A stretch of 64,000 nt of DNA from Paraburkholderia ultramafica (GTDB lineage Bacteria > Pseudomonadota > Gammaproteobacteria > Burkholderiales > Burkholderiaceae), in NCBI RefSeq assembly GCF_902859915.1, contig NZ_CADIKK010000017.1:119436-183435 (forward strand). The letters are read 5' to 3'. The notes under the pieces were generated by a model. That model searched no databases. It was not told where the DNA came from and saw nothing but the letters and a program-made list of their open reading frames with translations. Every line of letters starts with the position of its first letter. Position 1 is the stretch's first letter. Positions 53,375-61,908 of this stretch are shown in pieces. A program made the translations under genes and the position numbers.

Positions 53375-53690
53375 CCTGAAGCGGCTCGTGCGCGCAGGGC
53401 TGCTCACTGCGCGCGCGGTTCGCTACCGTCGCCCCCTTCATGGTCGGAGTGAAAAGAGCACTCCTTCAGCTGTCATGCAGATGACTGGCTCCCGCGGTGC
53501 TCAGCCGCGGGCTTTTTGCGTGGCGAGCGCACGGCTTAAGTACCGCTTCTTGCAGGTCGGGATGGCGTCGCACACGCCGCCGGTGATCGCGTGCATCCAT
53601 GCGGGCAGAAGGGCCGAACGGCAGCCGCGGGCATGGTGGTTTAGAATCGATGGATTGAAGACTCCGCGCATCGACAGCACCAGAACCGAT
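53375..53690. other. Intergenic region before cysM, with one terminator
   Basis: About 316 bases. Besides the terminator at 53491-53517 it holds the cysM promoter region, with TTTAGAAT near 53640-53647 as a possible -10 element. An open frame reading into cysM from 53388 has no start support. Confidence 0.45.
53491..53517 (+). terminator. Rho-independent terminator
   Basis: CCCGCGG (53491-53497) pairs with CCGCGGG (53505-53511) around TGCTCAG, then C and five T. It ends the ComEA-like transcript. Confidence 0.85.
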
Positions 53691-54593
53691 ATGGCCTACA
53701 AAACGATTGAAGATACGATCGGCAATACGCCGCTCGTGCAACTCGTCCGACTCCCTGACGACGAGATCCGCAGCCGCAATAACGTGATTCTTGCGAAGCT
53801 GGAGGGCAATAATCCCGCGGGGTCGGTGAAGGATCGCCCGGCCTTGTCGATGATCAAGAAAGCGGAAGCGCGCGGGCGCATCAAGCCGGGCGACACGCTG
53901 ATCGAACCGACCAGCGGCAACACCGGCATTGCGCTCGCGATGACGGCCGCGATCCGTGGCTACAAGATGGTCCTGATCATGCCGGAAGATCTGTCGGTGG
54001 AACGCCGTCAGAGCATGGCGGCGTATGGCGCGCAGATCGTTCTGACGCCCGTCACCGGCGGCATGGAGTACGCGCGCGATCTGGCCGAACAGATGCAGCG
54101 CGAAGGCAAGGGCACCATCCTCGACCAGTTCGCGAATCCGGACAATCCGGCCTCGCATATCGAGGGCACGGGCCCGGAAGTCTGGCGCGACACCGAAGGG
54201 CGCATCACGCACTTCGTGTCGTCGATGGGTACGACCGGCACGATCATGGGCGTGTCAACCTATCTGAAAACGCAGAATCAGGCGATCGAGATCATTGGTG
54301 CGCAACCCGAGGAAGGGTCACGCATTCCAGGTATCCGCAAATGGCCGGAGGCCTATCTGCCGAAAATTTTCGACCGCAGCCGCGTGGATCGCGTCGAGAA
54401 CGTGAGCCAGGCCGCGGCCGAAGCCATGGCGCGCCGGATGGCATCCGTCGAAGGCATCTTCGCGGGCATCTCGTCGGGCGGCGCGTGCGAAGTGGCGCTG
54501 CGCGTCGCGCGCCAGCTCGAGAATGCGACGATCGTGTTCATCGTCTGCGATCGCGGCGACCGGTATCTGTCGACTGGGGTGTTTCCCGCTTGA
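53691..54593 (+). CDS. cysM: Cysteine synthase B (O-acetylserine sulfhydrylase B)
   Basis: A 300-residue PLP enzyme making cysteine from O-acetylserine and sulfide or thiosulfate. ATG 53691 begins MAYKTIEDTIGNTPLVQLVR. PLP Lys in LEGNNPAGSVKDRPALSMI; PTSGNTGIALAMTAAIRGYK; GTGPEVWRDTEGRITHFVSS (shown in part); ISSGGACEVALRVARQL; and CDRGDRYLSTGVF at the end. CysM rather than CysK is favoured by the RPALSMI lid and the CDRGDRYLSTG tail. Confidence 0.96.
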   Translation: MAYKTIEDTIGNTPLVQLVRLPDDEIRSRNNVILAKLEGNNPAGSVKDRPALSMIKKAEARGRIKPGDTLIEPTSGNTGIALAMTAAIRGYKMVLIMPEDLSVERRQSMAAYGAQIVLTPVTGGMEYARDLAEQMQREGKGTILDQFANPDNPASHIEGTGPEVWRDTEGRITHFVSSMGTTGTIMGVSTYLKTQNQAIEIIGAQPEEGSRIPGIRKWPEAYLPKIFDRSRVDRVENVSQAAAEAMARRMASVEGIFAGISSGGACEVALRVARQLENATIVFIVCDRGDRYLSTGVFPA

Positions 54594-54617
54594 GCGAGCG
54601 TCGTTACGCCAGCCAAT

Positions 54618-54644
54618 AAAAAAGCGCCGGCCGGCGCTTTTTTT
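54618..54644. terminator. Bidirectional rho-independent terminator between cysM and mltB
   Basis: AAAAAAGCGCCGG directly followed by CCGGCGCTTTTTTT: a perfect palindrome with A-run before and T-run after, so it can stop transcripts from both converging genes. Confidence 0.93.
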
Positions 54645-54684
54645 ATGTCGCTCGGTGGAGCGCGCGCGGCGCCCGCACCAGGCT

Positions 54685-55914
54685 TTATTGCGAAGCCCCG
54701 TTCGGCGGCGCCGCGCCATTGACGGCGTTCGCCGCATCGCCCGCCTGCATCTGCGCCTTGACCCGCTGACCCAACTGATACACCGCGAGCGCATAAAAGA
54801 AACTGCGGTTATAGCGCGTCAGCACGTAGAAGTTCTTCAGTCCCAGCTTGAACTCGGTGCCGCGTCCCGGCGACGGCAGGTCCACCACCGTCACCGGCGT
54901 ACCGGCTTCCGCCGCGACATCCACGCCCGGTTCGTTCAGCAGCAGACCGGCGCGCAGCAACTGGTCGAGCGGCCAGTGCGGCTCCGGCTGGCCGTCGGCG
55001 GCCGCTTGCGCAACGCCCAGGCTGCCGGCGTCCGAGCCGATCCGCCACACCACCGGCCGGCCGCTTTCCCAACCGTTCTGACGCAGATAGTTCGCCACGC
55101 TGCCGATCGCATCCGCCTCGCTGGTGCGCAGGTCAATCCGCTTGTTGCCGTCGTAATTCACCGCGTATTGCACGATGCTGCTCGGCAGGAACTGCGGAAT
55201 GCCGATCGCGCCGGTATAGGAGCCGAGCACCGTGGTCGGATCGATCTGCGCGTCGCGCGTCCATACCAGGTAGTCTTCGAGATTCTTGCGGAAGGTCGCC
55301 TGGCGATCCGCGCGATTGGCGGTGTTCGGGTAATCGAAGCTGAGCGTGGTCAGTGCGTCGAGCACGCGGAAGTTGCCCATGTAGCGACCGTAGATCGTCT
55401 CCACGCCGATGATGCCGACGATTATCTCCGGCGGCACGCCGAACTCTTCGTATGCGCGTTGCAGCGTGGCCTGGTTCGCGCGCCAGAAGCGCACGCCGGC
55501 ATTGATGCGGACCGGGTCGAGAAAGCGCGACTGGTACACGCGCCAGTTCTTCACAGTTGGCGAAGGCGACGGCGTGACGAGCTTGACCGCGGTCGCCGAA
55601 TAGCTGACGCCGGAAAACAAGGCATGCAGTGCCGGTTCGTCGAAGTCGTAGCGCGCGACCATGTCGTTGATGAACGCGTCGACATTGGGATTATTCGCGT
55701 AGCGCTGCGGAATGATCTCTTCCTCGAACGTTTGCCCTTGCGGCACAGTGGGTTGCGGTTGGCTTTGCGCGATCAGCACCGGCGGCTTCTTGCTGGCACT
55801 TTGCGCGAACGCCGGACTGGTTGCCATGAACATGCACGATGCGACGGACAGAGAGGCGGCCAGCGTGCTGATGCGAAGCCGGTTTCGTGCGGACAGAGCA
55901 AGCTTGACGGTCAT
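54685..55914 (-). CDS. mltB: Membrane-bound lytic murein transglycosylase B
   Basis: A 409-residue peptidoglycan-cleaving enzyme. ATG 55914 begins MTVKLALSARNRLRISTLAA. The N-terminus could be a lipoprotein signal with lipobox VASC (Cys27) or be cut later at AFA before QSAS. Catalytic Glu is in IIVGIIGVETIYGRYMGNFR; other marks are SYTGAIGIPQFLPSSIVQYA, GSVANYLRQNGW and the NYDGNKRIDL segment. It makes 1,6-anhydro ends during wall turnover. It is convergent with cysM. Confidence 0.93.
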   Translation of the reverse strand: MTVKLALSARNRLRISTLAASLSVASCMFMATSPAFAQSASKKPPVLIAQSQPQPTVPQGQTFEEEIIPQRYANNPNVDAFINDMVARYDFDEPALHALFSGVSYSATAVKLVTPSPSPTVKNWRVYQSRFLDPVRINAGVRFWRANQATLQRAYEEFGVPPEIIVGIIGVETIYGRYMGNFRVLDALTTLSFDYPNTANRADRQATFRKNLEDYLVWTRDAQIDPTTVLGSYTGAIGIPQFLPSSIVQYAVNYDGNKRIDLRTSEADAIGSVANYLRQNGWESGRPVVWRIGSDAGSLGVAQAAADGQPEPHWPLDQLLRAGLLLNEPGVDVAAEAGTPVTVVDLPSPGRGTEFKLGLKNFYVLTRYNRSFFYALAVYQLGQRVKAQMQAGDAANAVNGAAPPNGASQ

Positions 55915-56117
55915 AGTGAGCAAGGGGCGCAGTGCGTGAGAGACAGGGGAAAAACAGATCGGGGCAGTATACCCGACGCCTTCCGCAAAACCATGCTGAA
56001 CGCGCCACGGCGGCATCGTGTGGTAACTTGACGAATGTTGGCGCGCCGAGGGTGCGCCCCCCTGGAAGGAGACACGCTGCGCGCGCATCGAAGGCGCCGC
56101 GCCGCAGAAAAAAAATC

Positions 56118-57041
56118 ATGGCAACAGGTTTCTACTCTCACGCCGACTGTCTGCTGCACGACATGGGGCAATGGCATCCCGAATGTCCCGCGCGCCTGCA
56201 GGCGATCGAAGATCAATTGATCGCGAGCCGCATCGACTCGCTGATCGAGCGCGAGTCGGCGCCGCTCGCCGATGAGGCCGCTTTGTTGCGCGTGCATACG
56301 CAAGCGCATGTCGATTACATCCGCAGCCGTTCGCCCGCCGCAGGCCTCGCCGAAATCGACCCCGACACGACGATGAACCGGTACACGCTGCAAGCCGCGT
56401 TGCGCGCGGCGGGCGCCGCGGTGGCAGCGACGGACGCGGTGATCGAAGGCCGCTACGACAATGCCTTCTGCAGCGTGCGTCCGCCCGGCCACCATGCGGA
56501 GCCGGCGCGCGCGATGGGCTTCTGCTTCTTCAACAACGTCGCGATCGCCGCGCGTCATGCGCTCGACGTGCATGGCATGGAGCGTGTCGCGATCATCGAC
56601 TTCGACGTGCATCACGGCAACGGCACCGAAGCGGCTTTCTCGGGCGACCCGCGCGTGCTGATGTGCAGCATCTTCCAGCATCCGTTCTATCCGTTCACCG
56701 GCGCCGGCAACCAGGCGCCCAACATGTGCAACGTGCCGATGTCGGCGCGTTCGAACGGCATGGCGGTGCGTGAGGCGGTGGACCTGCTGTGGCTGCCGCG
56801 CCTGCACGAATTCAAGCCGGAGATGCTGTTCATCTCGGCCGGCTTCGACGCGCATCGCGAGGACGACCTCGGCAACATGGGACTCGTCGAAGACGACTAC
56901 GCGTGGATCACCGATCAGGTGCGCGAGATCGCGAAGCGCTATGCGCGCGGGCGGATCGTCAGCTGTCTCGAGGGCGGCTACAACCTGTCGGCGCTCGGGC
57001 GCAGCGTGGTCGCGCACGTGCGCTCGCTGGCCGGAATCTGA
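56118..57041 (+). CDS. Histone-deacetylase-family (acetoin utilisation / APAH-like) amidohydrolase
   Basis: A 307-residue zinc-dependent amidohydrolase. ATG 56118 (MATGFYSHADCLLHDMGQWH) is chosen because family similarity begins there. Marks in order: HPECPARLQAIEDQL, RPPGHHAEPARAMGFCFFNN (the two active His), VAIIDFDVHHGNGTEAAFSG (zinc Asp and His), FISAGFDAHREDDLGNMGL (zinc Asp) and CLEGGYNLSAL. Bacterial members deacetylate small amines such as acetylpolyamines. The substrate here is unknown. It is followed 49 bases later by a crotonase-fold gene. Confidence 0.93.
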   Translation: MATGFYSHADCLLHDMGQWHPECPARLQAIEDQLIASRIDSLIERESAPLADEAALLRVHTQAHVDYIRSRSPAAGLAEIDPDTTMNRYTLQAALRAAGAAVAATDAVIEGRYDNAFCSVRPPGHHAEPARAMGFCFFNNVAIAARHALDVHGMERVAIIDFDVHHGNGTEAAFSGDPRVLMCSIFQHPFYPFTGAGNQAPNMCNVPMSARSNGMAVREAVDLLWLPRLHEFKPEMLFISAGFDAHREDDLGNMGLVEDDYAWITDQVREIAKRYARGRIVSCLEGGYNLSALGRSVVAHVRSLAGI

Positions 57042-57090
57042 GCCCGCCGCGCCACGGGCTGCATCGACGCAATGCAATGAGGAGCGAACC

Positions 57091-57891
57091 ATGAACGCCG
57101 ACGCGCGCAGCGCTTCACTGATCGAGATCGAACACGATGCGTATCAGGTGCCGGGCGTCGTGCTGTTGACGATGAACCGGCCCGACGCGTTCAACGCGCT
57201 CTCCGAAGCTTTGCTCGACGACCTGCAGAACGCGCTGACGGAGATTGGGCAGTCGGATGCGCGCGTGGTCGTGATTGCCGGCGCGGGGCGTGCGTTCTGC
57301 GCGGGCCACGATCTGAAGGAAATGCGCGCGGCGCCGTCGCTGGCGTACTATCAGCGGCTGTTCGCCCGCTGCACGAAGCTGATGATGACGATCCAGCGTC
57401 TGCCGCAACCGGTGATCGCGCGGGTGCAGGGCATTGCGACGGCGGCCGGCTGTCAACTGGTGGCGATGTGCGATCTGGCGGTCGCGGCCGAGACCGCGCG
57501 TTTCGCGGTCTCGGGCGTGAACCTGGGGCTCTTCTGCGCGACGCCTTCGGTGCCGCTGTCACGCAACCTGTCGCGCAAGGCGGCGCTTGAAATGCTGCTG
57601 ACCGGCGACTTCATTGATGCCGCCGAAGCGAAGCAGCAGGGCCTCGTGAACCGCGTGGTCCCGGCCGATGCGCTCGACGCGGAGCTTGCGCAACTTGCCG
57701 CCAGCATCTGCGCGAAACCCGTCGACGCCGTGCGCGCCGGCAAGGGTCTCTTCTATCGCCAGCTCGAAATGGGTGTCGAGGCGGCTTACCAGCTCGCCGG
57801 CCAGACGATGGCCTGCAACATGATGGACGACTCGGCGCTCGAAGGCGTACAGGCGTTCATTGACAAACGCGCGCCGGACTGGAAGCGCTAG
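57091..57891 (+). CDS. Enoyl-CoA hydratase/isomerase-family protein (ECHDC3-like), both catalytic Glu absent
   Basis: A 266-residue crotonase-fold protein; GAGGAG precedes ATG 57091. CoA-binding and oxyanion parts are kept: LTMNRPDAFNALSEALL, VIAGAGRAFCAGHDLKEM and IQRLPQPVIARVQGIATAAG. The two Glu used by true hydratases are replaced: the first is Gln122 in AAGCQLVAMCDL and the second aligns with Gly142 in FAVSGVNLGLFCATPSVPLS. The latter string is typical of the ECHDC3 branch, whose activity is unclear. It is therefore named by fold, not as a proven hydratase. Confidence 0.88.
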   Translation: MNADARSASLIEIEHDAYQVPGVVLLTMNRPDAFNALSEALLDDLQNALTEIGQSDARVVVIAGAGRAFCAGHDLKEMRAAPSLAYYQRLFARCTKLMMTIQRLPQPVIARVQGIATAAGCQLVAMCDLAVAAETARFAVSGVNLGLFCATPSVPLSRNLSRKAALEMLLTGDFIDAAEAKQQGLVNRVVPADALDAELAQLAASICAKPVDAVRAGKGLFYRQLEMGVEAAYQLAGQTMACNMMDDSALEGVQAFIDKRAPDWKR

Positions 57892-58006
57892 GCGGTCGCA
57901 AGGGCTGCCGCCATTCGTCGAGCATCGCGTTCCAGCCTTCTTCGGGCGAGCCAGCCAGCGGGCAAGCGGGCGAACAAGAACCGCGCTTCACAACAGCGTC
58001 ACGCGT

Positions 58007-58909
58007 TCAGCCTCGGCCAACCCGCTTTTCGATCCAGTCGATCAGCGCCCCAATCACCCGGTCGCGGTCGAGATCGTTCATCGTCTCGTGATAGCTGCCC
58101 TCATGCAGCGTCAGCGTCTTGTCCGGCGAGCCCGCGTGCTGACCGAATTCGCGGCTGCCTTCGGGCTCGGTGAGTTTGTCGGCGGTGCCGTGATACACCA
58201 GCAGCGGCATGCGCAGGCTCGCCCGGCCACGTTCGATCCGCGCCATCGCCAGCAGCAGCTCCGCGCCGGTGCGCGCGGGAATCGCGCCGTGATGCACGAG
58301 CGGATCGTTGCGATTGGCGTTCACCACCGGCTGAAGGCGCGATAGCAATGCGGCGTCGATTTTCATTGCCGGGAAGCTCGGGTAGAGGCGGCTGATTACC
58401 TGGCTCAGCTTGAGCATCCAGCGCGGCACGTCGCGCCCTGGCGCGAGCGCCGGGCTCGACAGGATCAGGCCACTGAGCCGGCGGCCGGTCGCGTCGAGGC
58501 GCTCGATTGCATACAGTGCAGCCACCGTGCCGCCCATGCTGTGTCCCATCAGAAAGAGCGGGACGCAGCTTTGCGCGGCGGCGTCGAGCAAGGCCTGCGC
58601 GTCGCGCAGATAGTCGTCGAAACGCTTCACATAGGCCCGCTTGCCGGGCGCCTCGCCGTGGCCGCGCAAGTCGATCGCAACCAGTTCGACGCCGGCCGCG
58701 TTCAGCCGGCCAGCCAGCGCGGCGTAGCGGCCGGCGTGCTCGGCCAGTCCGTGCAGCAGCGCGACCGTCGCGCGCATCGGCCCGATGGCCGGCCAGCGGT
58801 ACAGCGGCAGTTCCACGCCGTCGGCGGTCGTGACCGACGAGCGCTGCGGCGCGCTGGCGTTCCGGTCGCCCCCGCTGGAGCGCACATGGTTGCTTTGGGA
58901 TGTTTGCAT
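58007..58909 (-). CDS. Alpha/beta hydrolase, monoacylglycerol-lipase type
   Basis: A 300-residue serine hydrolase. Oxyanion region ATVALLHGLAEHAGRYAALA, AIDLRGHGEAPGKRAYV, nucleophile Ser in LFLMGHSMGGTVAALYAIE, catalytic Asp in LVYHGTADKLTEPEGSREF and His in LHEGSYHETMND. These match the serine aminopeptidase S33 / monoacylglycerol lipase branch, which splits monoacylglycerols or lysophospholipids. The N-terminal 25 residues are polar and not a signal, so it is probably cytoplasmic. The natural substrate is inferred. Confidence 0.9.
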   Translation of the reverse strand: MQTSQSNHVRSSGGDRNASAPQRSSVTTADGVELPLYRWPAIGPMRATVALLHGLAEHAGRYAALAGRLNAAGVELVAIDLRGHGEAPGKRAYVKRFDDYLRDAQALLDAAAQSCVPLFLMGHSMGGTVAALYAIERLDATGRRLSGLILSSPALAPGRDVPRWMLKLSQVISRLYPSFPAMKIDAALLSRLQPVVNANRNDPLVHHGAIPARTGAELLLAMARIERGRASLRMPLLVYHGTADKLTEPEGSREFGQHAGSPDKTLTLHEGSYHETMNDLDRDRVIGALIDWIEKRVGRG

Positions 58910-59147
58910 GGCTACGGCCCGTCCTGATTTTGTTTCGCCCGATCATAGTCGCAGCGGCACTCCGCGCGCGAGCATCTCGCACCACGCGTGCCTCTAATGC
59001 TTGCAGGTTATGAAAAGATCGGAATTGATTATTAAAGGGAATGTCGGCGCTGCGGTAGAATTACAGGCTCAAATCCCAATAAAAGCAACGGCGGCCGCTT
59101 GTCGGGAGCGCACAACGCTCGGACAGACTCCGCCGTTTCGTTTTTCC

Positions 59148-60182
59148 ATGATCGAAATACGCAATATTTCCCAGCGGTTCGCCGGGCCCCGGGGCTGGGT
59201 CGAGGCGCTGCACAACGTCAATCTGTCGATTCCTGCGGGCGAGGTGTTTGGCATCATCGGCCGCAGCGGCGCGGGCAAGAGTACGCTCGTGCGCACCCTC
59301 AATCTGCTGACCCGCCCGTCTGAAGGCAACATCGTCGTCAACGGCCGCGATCTGACCACGCTGCCCGCCGCGCAATTGCGCGAGGCGCGCCGCGAGATCG
59401 GCATGATCTTCCAGCACTTCAACCTGCTGTCGTCGCGCACCGTGTACGAGAACGTCGCGTTGCCGCTCGAACTCGCCGGCATGAAGCGCGACGAAATCGA
59501 AGCGAACGTGCTGCCGCTGCTCGAACTGGTCGGCCTGTCGGCGCAGAAGGATCGCTATCCGGCGCAGATCAGCGGCGGACAGAAGCAGCGCGTCGGCATT
59601 GCGCGCGCGCTGGCGAGCAAGCCGAAAGTGCTGCTCTCCGACGAAGCGACGTCCGCGCTCGATCCCGAAACCACGCGGGCGATCCTCGAACTGCTCAAGC
59701 GCATCAACCGCGAACTGAACCTGACGATCGTGCTGATCACGCACCAGATGGACGTGATCAAGCAGGTCTGCGACCGCGTCGCGGTGCTGGATGCGGGTCG
59801 TGTGGTCGAAGAAGGCAAGGTGATCGACGTGTTCCTGCAACCGCATCATGAGGTCACGCGCGCGCTGATCGGCGACGTGATCGCGCAGGAACTGCCGCCG
59901 GCGATGAAGGCGCGTGTCGCGCAACGCCTGAAGACCGGCAGCGGCCACCTGCTGCGGCTCGCGTTCACGGGCTCCGGCGTCGATCAGCCGATTCTGTCGG
60001 AAACGATTCGCCGCTACGAACTCGACTTCAACATCCTGCACGGCCAGATCGACGAGATCCAGGGGCAGGCGTTCGGCTCGCTCGCGGTGCTCGCGGGCGG
60101 CGAACCGGCGAAGGTGGCGCAGGCGCTGACGTATCTGCGTGAACAGGGCGTGGTGGTGGAGGAACTCTCGCATGTTGAGTGA
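59148..60182 (+). CDS. metN: Methionine ABC transporter, ATP-binding protein
   Basis: A 344-residue ATPase of the MetNIQ methionine importer. ATG 59148 begins MIEIRNISQRFAGPRGWVEA. Walker A GIIGRSGAGKSTLVRTL, Q-loop IGMIFQHFNLLSSRTVYENV, signature ISGGQKQRVGIARAL, Walker B VLLSDEATSALDPETT, H-loop VLITHQMDVIK. The C-terminal NIL/ACT-type domain (about 265-344, LLRLAFTGSGVDQPILSETI) binds methionine and inhibits uptake when cell levels are high. A -10-like TAGAAT is at 59056-59061. No SAM riboswitch was recognised upstream. Confidence 0.96.
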   Translation: MIEIRNISQRFAGPRGWVEALHNVNLSIPAGEVFGIIGRSGAGKSTLVRTLNLLTRPSEGNIVVNGRDLTTLPAAQLREARREIGMIFQHFNLLSSRTVYENVALPLELAGMKRDEIEANVLPLLELVGLSAQKDRYPAQISGGQKQRVGIARALASKPKVLLSDEATSALDPETTRAILELLKRINRELNLTIVLITHQMDVIKQVCDRVAVLDAGRVVEEGKVIDVFLQPHHEVTRALIGDVIAQELPPAMKARVAQRLKTGSGHLLRLAFTGSGVDQPILSETIRRYELDFNILHGQIDEIQGQAFGSLAVLAGGEPAKVAQALTYLREQGVVVEELSHVE

Positions 60183-60825
60183 AATGTTCGATATGTTCGT
60201 CCAGTCGTTCTGGGAAACACTCGTAATGGTAGGCATTTCCGGGCTGGTCGGCGCGTTGGTGGGATTGCCGCTCGGCGTGTTGCTGTATCTGACGGACCGT
60301 CAGGGCGTGCTGGAGAACGTCGGGGTGAATCGTGTGATGGGCGTGGTCGTCAATGCGGTCCGCTCGACGCCGTTCATCATCCTGCTGGTGGCGGTGATTC
60401 CGTTCACGCGCCTCGTGGTGGGTTCGTCGATCGGGACCGCGGCGGCTATCGTGCCGCTGACGATCGCCGCCGCGCCGTTCATCGCGCGACTGGTCGAGAC
60501 CGCGCTGCGCGAAGTCGATCGCGGGCTGATCGAAGCGGCGCAGGCCATGGGCGCGACCACCAGCCAGATCGTCTTCAAGGTGCTGCTGCCGGAATCGCTG
60601 CCGGGCGTGGTCGCCGGTTTGACGATCACCTTCGTGTCGCTGGTCGGCTATTCGGCAATGGCTGGCGCGATCGGCGGCGGCGGCCTGGGCGACCTCGGCA
60701 TTCGCTACGGGTATCAGCGTTTCCTGCCGGAAGTGATGCTGACGGTGGTCGTCATTCTGATCGTCTTCGTGCAGTTGGTGCAGTCGTTCGGGGACTGGCT
60801 CGTGCGTCGTTTGAGCCATAAATAA
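60172..60825 (+). CDS. metI: Methionine ABC transporter, permease
   Basis: A 217-residue inner-membrane permease with five TM segments. ATG 60172 overlaps the metN stop by 11 bases; GAGG sits upstream. The permease-ATPase contact loop is EVDRGLIEAAQAMGATTSQI. Other marks are VVNAVRSTPFIILLVAVIPF and SAMAGAIGGGGLGDLGIRYG, both typical of MetI. Translational coupling to metN is likely. Confidence 0.96.
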   Translation: MLSEMFDMFVQSFWETLVMVGISGLVGALVGLPLGVLLYLTDRQGVLENVGVNRVMGVVVNAVRSTPFIILLVAVIPFTRLVVGSSIGTAAAIVPLTIAAAPFIARLVETALREVDRGLIEAAQAMGATTSQIVFKVLLPESLPGVVAGLTITFVSLVGYSAMAGAIGGGGLGDLGIRYGYQRFLPEVMLTVVVILIVFVQLVQSFGDWLVRRLSHK

Positions 60826-60878
60826 ACACGGGTCATCGGAACCCGCTAACAGAGTCGGTAGATTCGAAAAGGTCCATC

Positions 60879-61673
60879 ATGCAACGTCGTTTCATTCTCA
60901 AGCTCGCCGCCGCGTTTGGCGCCGCGTCGCTGTTCGCTACCGCGGCCCACGCCGAAGACACGATCAAGGTCGGCGTCACCGGTGGCCCGCATGCGCAAAT
61001 CATGGAAGTCGTGAAGACGGTCGCGGCGAAGAACGGTCTGAACATCAAGGTCATCGAATTTTCCGACTACGTGCAGCCGAACGCGGCACTCGCCGGCGGC
61101 GATCTGGACGCGAACAGCTATCAGCACGACCCGTACTTGCAGGCGCAGGTGAAGGATCGCGGCTACAAACTGATCCGGATCGCGGACACGGTCACGTACC
61201 CGATGGGCATCTATTCGAAGAAGGTGAAGACGCTCGCCGAACTGCAGCCGGGCGCGCAGATCGCGGTGCCGAACGATCCGACCAATGGCGGCCGGGCCCT
61301 GTTGCTGCTGCAGAAGCAGGGGCTGCTGAAGCTGCGCGCCGATGCGGGACTGAAGGCGACGCCGCTTGACATCGTCGACAACCCGAAGAAGCTGAAGATC
61401 GTCGAACTTGACGCAGCACAAATTCCGCGCTCGTTGAACGACGTGGACGTTGCCGCGATCAACACGAACTTCGCGATGGAAGCCGGTCTGAAGCCGAAGC
61501 AGGACGCGATTGCAGTCGAGGACCCGAAAGGTCCGTACGTGAACATCATCGCGATTCGCGAGGCCGACCGGAACAAGCCGTGGGTCGCCAAGCTGGTCGC
61601 GGCGTATCATTCGCCGGAAGTGAAACAGTTTGTCGACAGCAAGTTCGGCGGGTCGGTGATCACCGCGTGGTGA
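60879..61673 (+). CDS. metQ: Methionine ABC transporter, substrate-binding protein (NlpA family)
   Basis: A 264-residue periplasmic binding protein. The signal peptide MQRRFILKLAAAFGAASLFA is cleaved at AHA before EDTIKV. No lipobox Cys is present, so unlike E. coli MetQ it should be soluble. Family marks: IKVGVTGGPHAQIMEVVKTV, VIEFSDYVQPNAALAGGDLD, NSYQHDPYLQ, VPNDPTNGGRALLLLQ and DVAAINTNFAMEAGLKP. It completes metNIQ, 53 bases after metI. Confidence 0.95.
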   Translation: MQRRFILKLAAAFGAASLFATAAHAEDTIKVGVTGGPHAQIMEVVKTVAAKNGLNIKVIEFSDYVQPNAALAGGDLDANSYQHDPYLQAQVKDRGYKLIRIADTVTYPMGIYSKKVKTLAELQPGAQIAVPNDPTNGGRALLLLQKQGLLKLRADAGLKATPLDIVDNPKKLKIVELDAAQIPRSLNDVDVAAINTNFAMEAGLKPKQDAIAVEDPKGPYVNIIAIREADRNKPWVAKLVAAYHSPEVKQFVDSKFGGSVITAW

Positions 61674-61733
61674 GCCAATGGCCATTGGACATGGAAAACG
61701 AGACGGCAATGGCAAATTAGGGACGTAAGTTAT

Positions 61734-61760
61734 AACCCGGGGTTGTCACCCGGGTTTTTT
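61734..61760 (+). terminator. Rho-independent terminator after metQ
   Basis: AACCCGGG (61734-61741) pairs with CCCGGGTT (61749-61756) around GTTGTCA, ending in six T. Confidence 0.92.
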
Positions 61761-61773
61761 CGAGATTAAAATA

Positions 61774-61785
61774 GAACGATCGTTC
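61774..61785. promoter_or_regulatory. 12-bp palindrome GAACGATCGTTC, candidate TetR-type operator of etfBA
   Basis: A perfect palindrome 124 bases before the etfB start; a -10-like TATAAT is at 61863-61868. GAACG-N2-CGTTC sites are typical of TetR-family regulators of acyl-CoA and branched-chain catabolism, which use electron-transfer flavoprotein. The regulator is not in the window, so the link is inference. Confidence 0.5.
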
Positions 61786-61908
61786 GATATTGCCGTCACG
61801 CCGCTGAGGAGCGATATCCTTCTGTAAAGCGCCCACGACAAGGCTGTCATGAGGGCAGTCGCTATAATGTTTGTTGGGTTGACGTATTCGTAACTTTGGA
61901 GCGTGTGC

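Noticed and set aside
58910..59147. SAM or methionine riboswitch before metN
   Set aside because: No long paired leader with conserved junctions could be found in the 238-base spacer.
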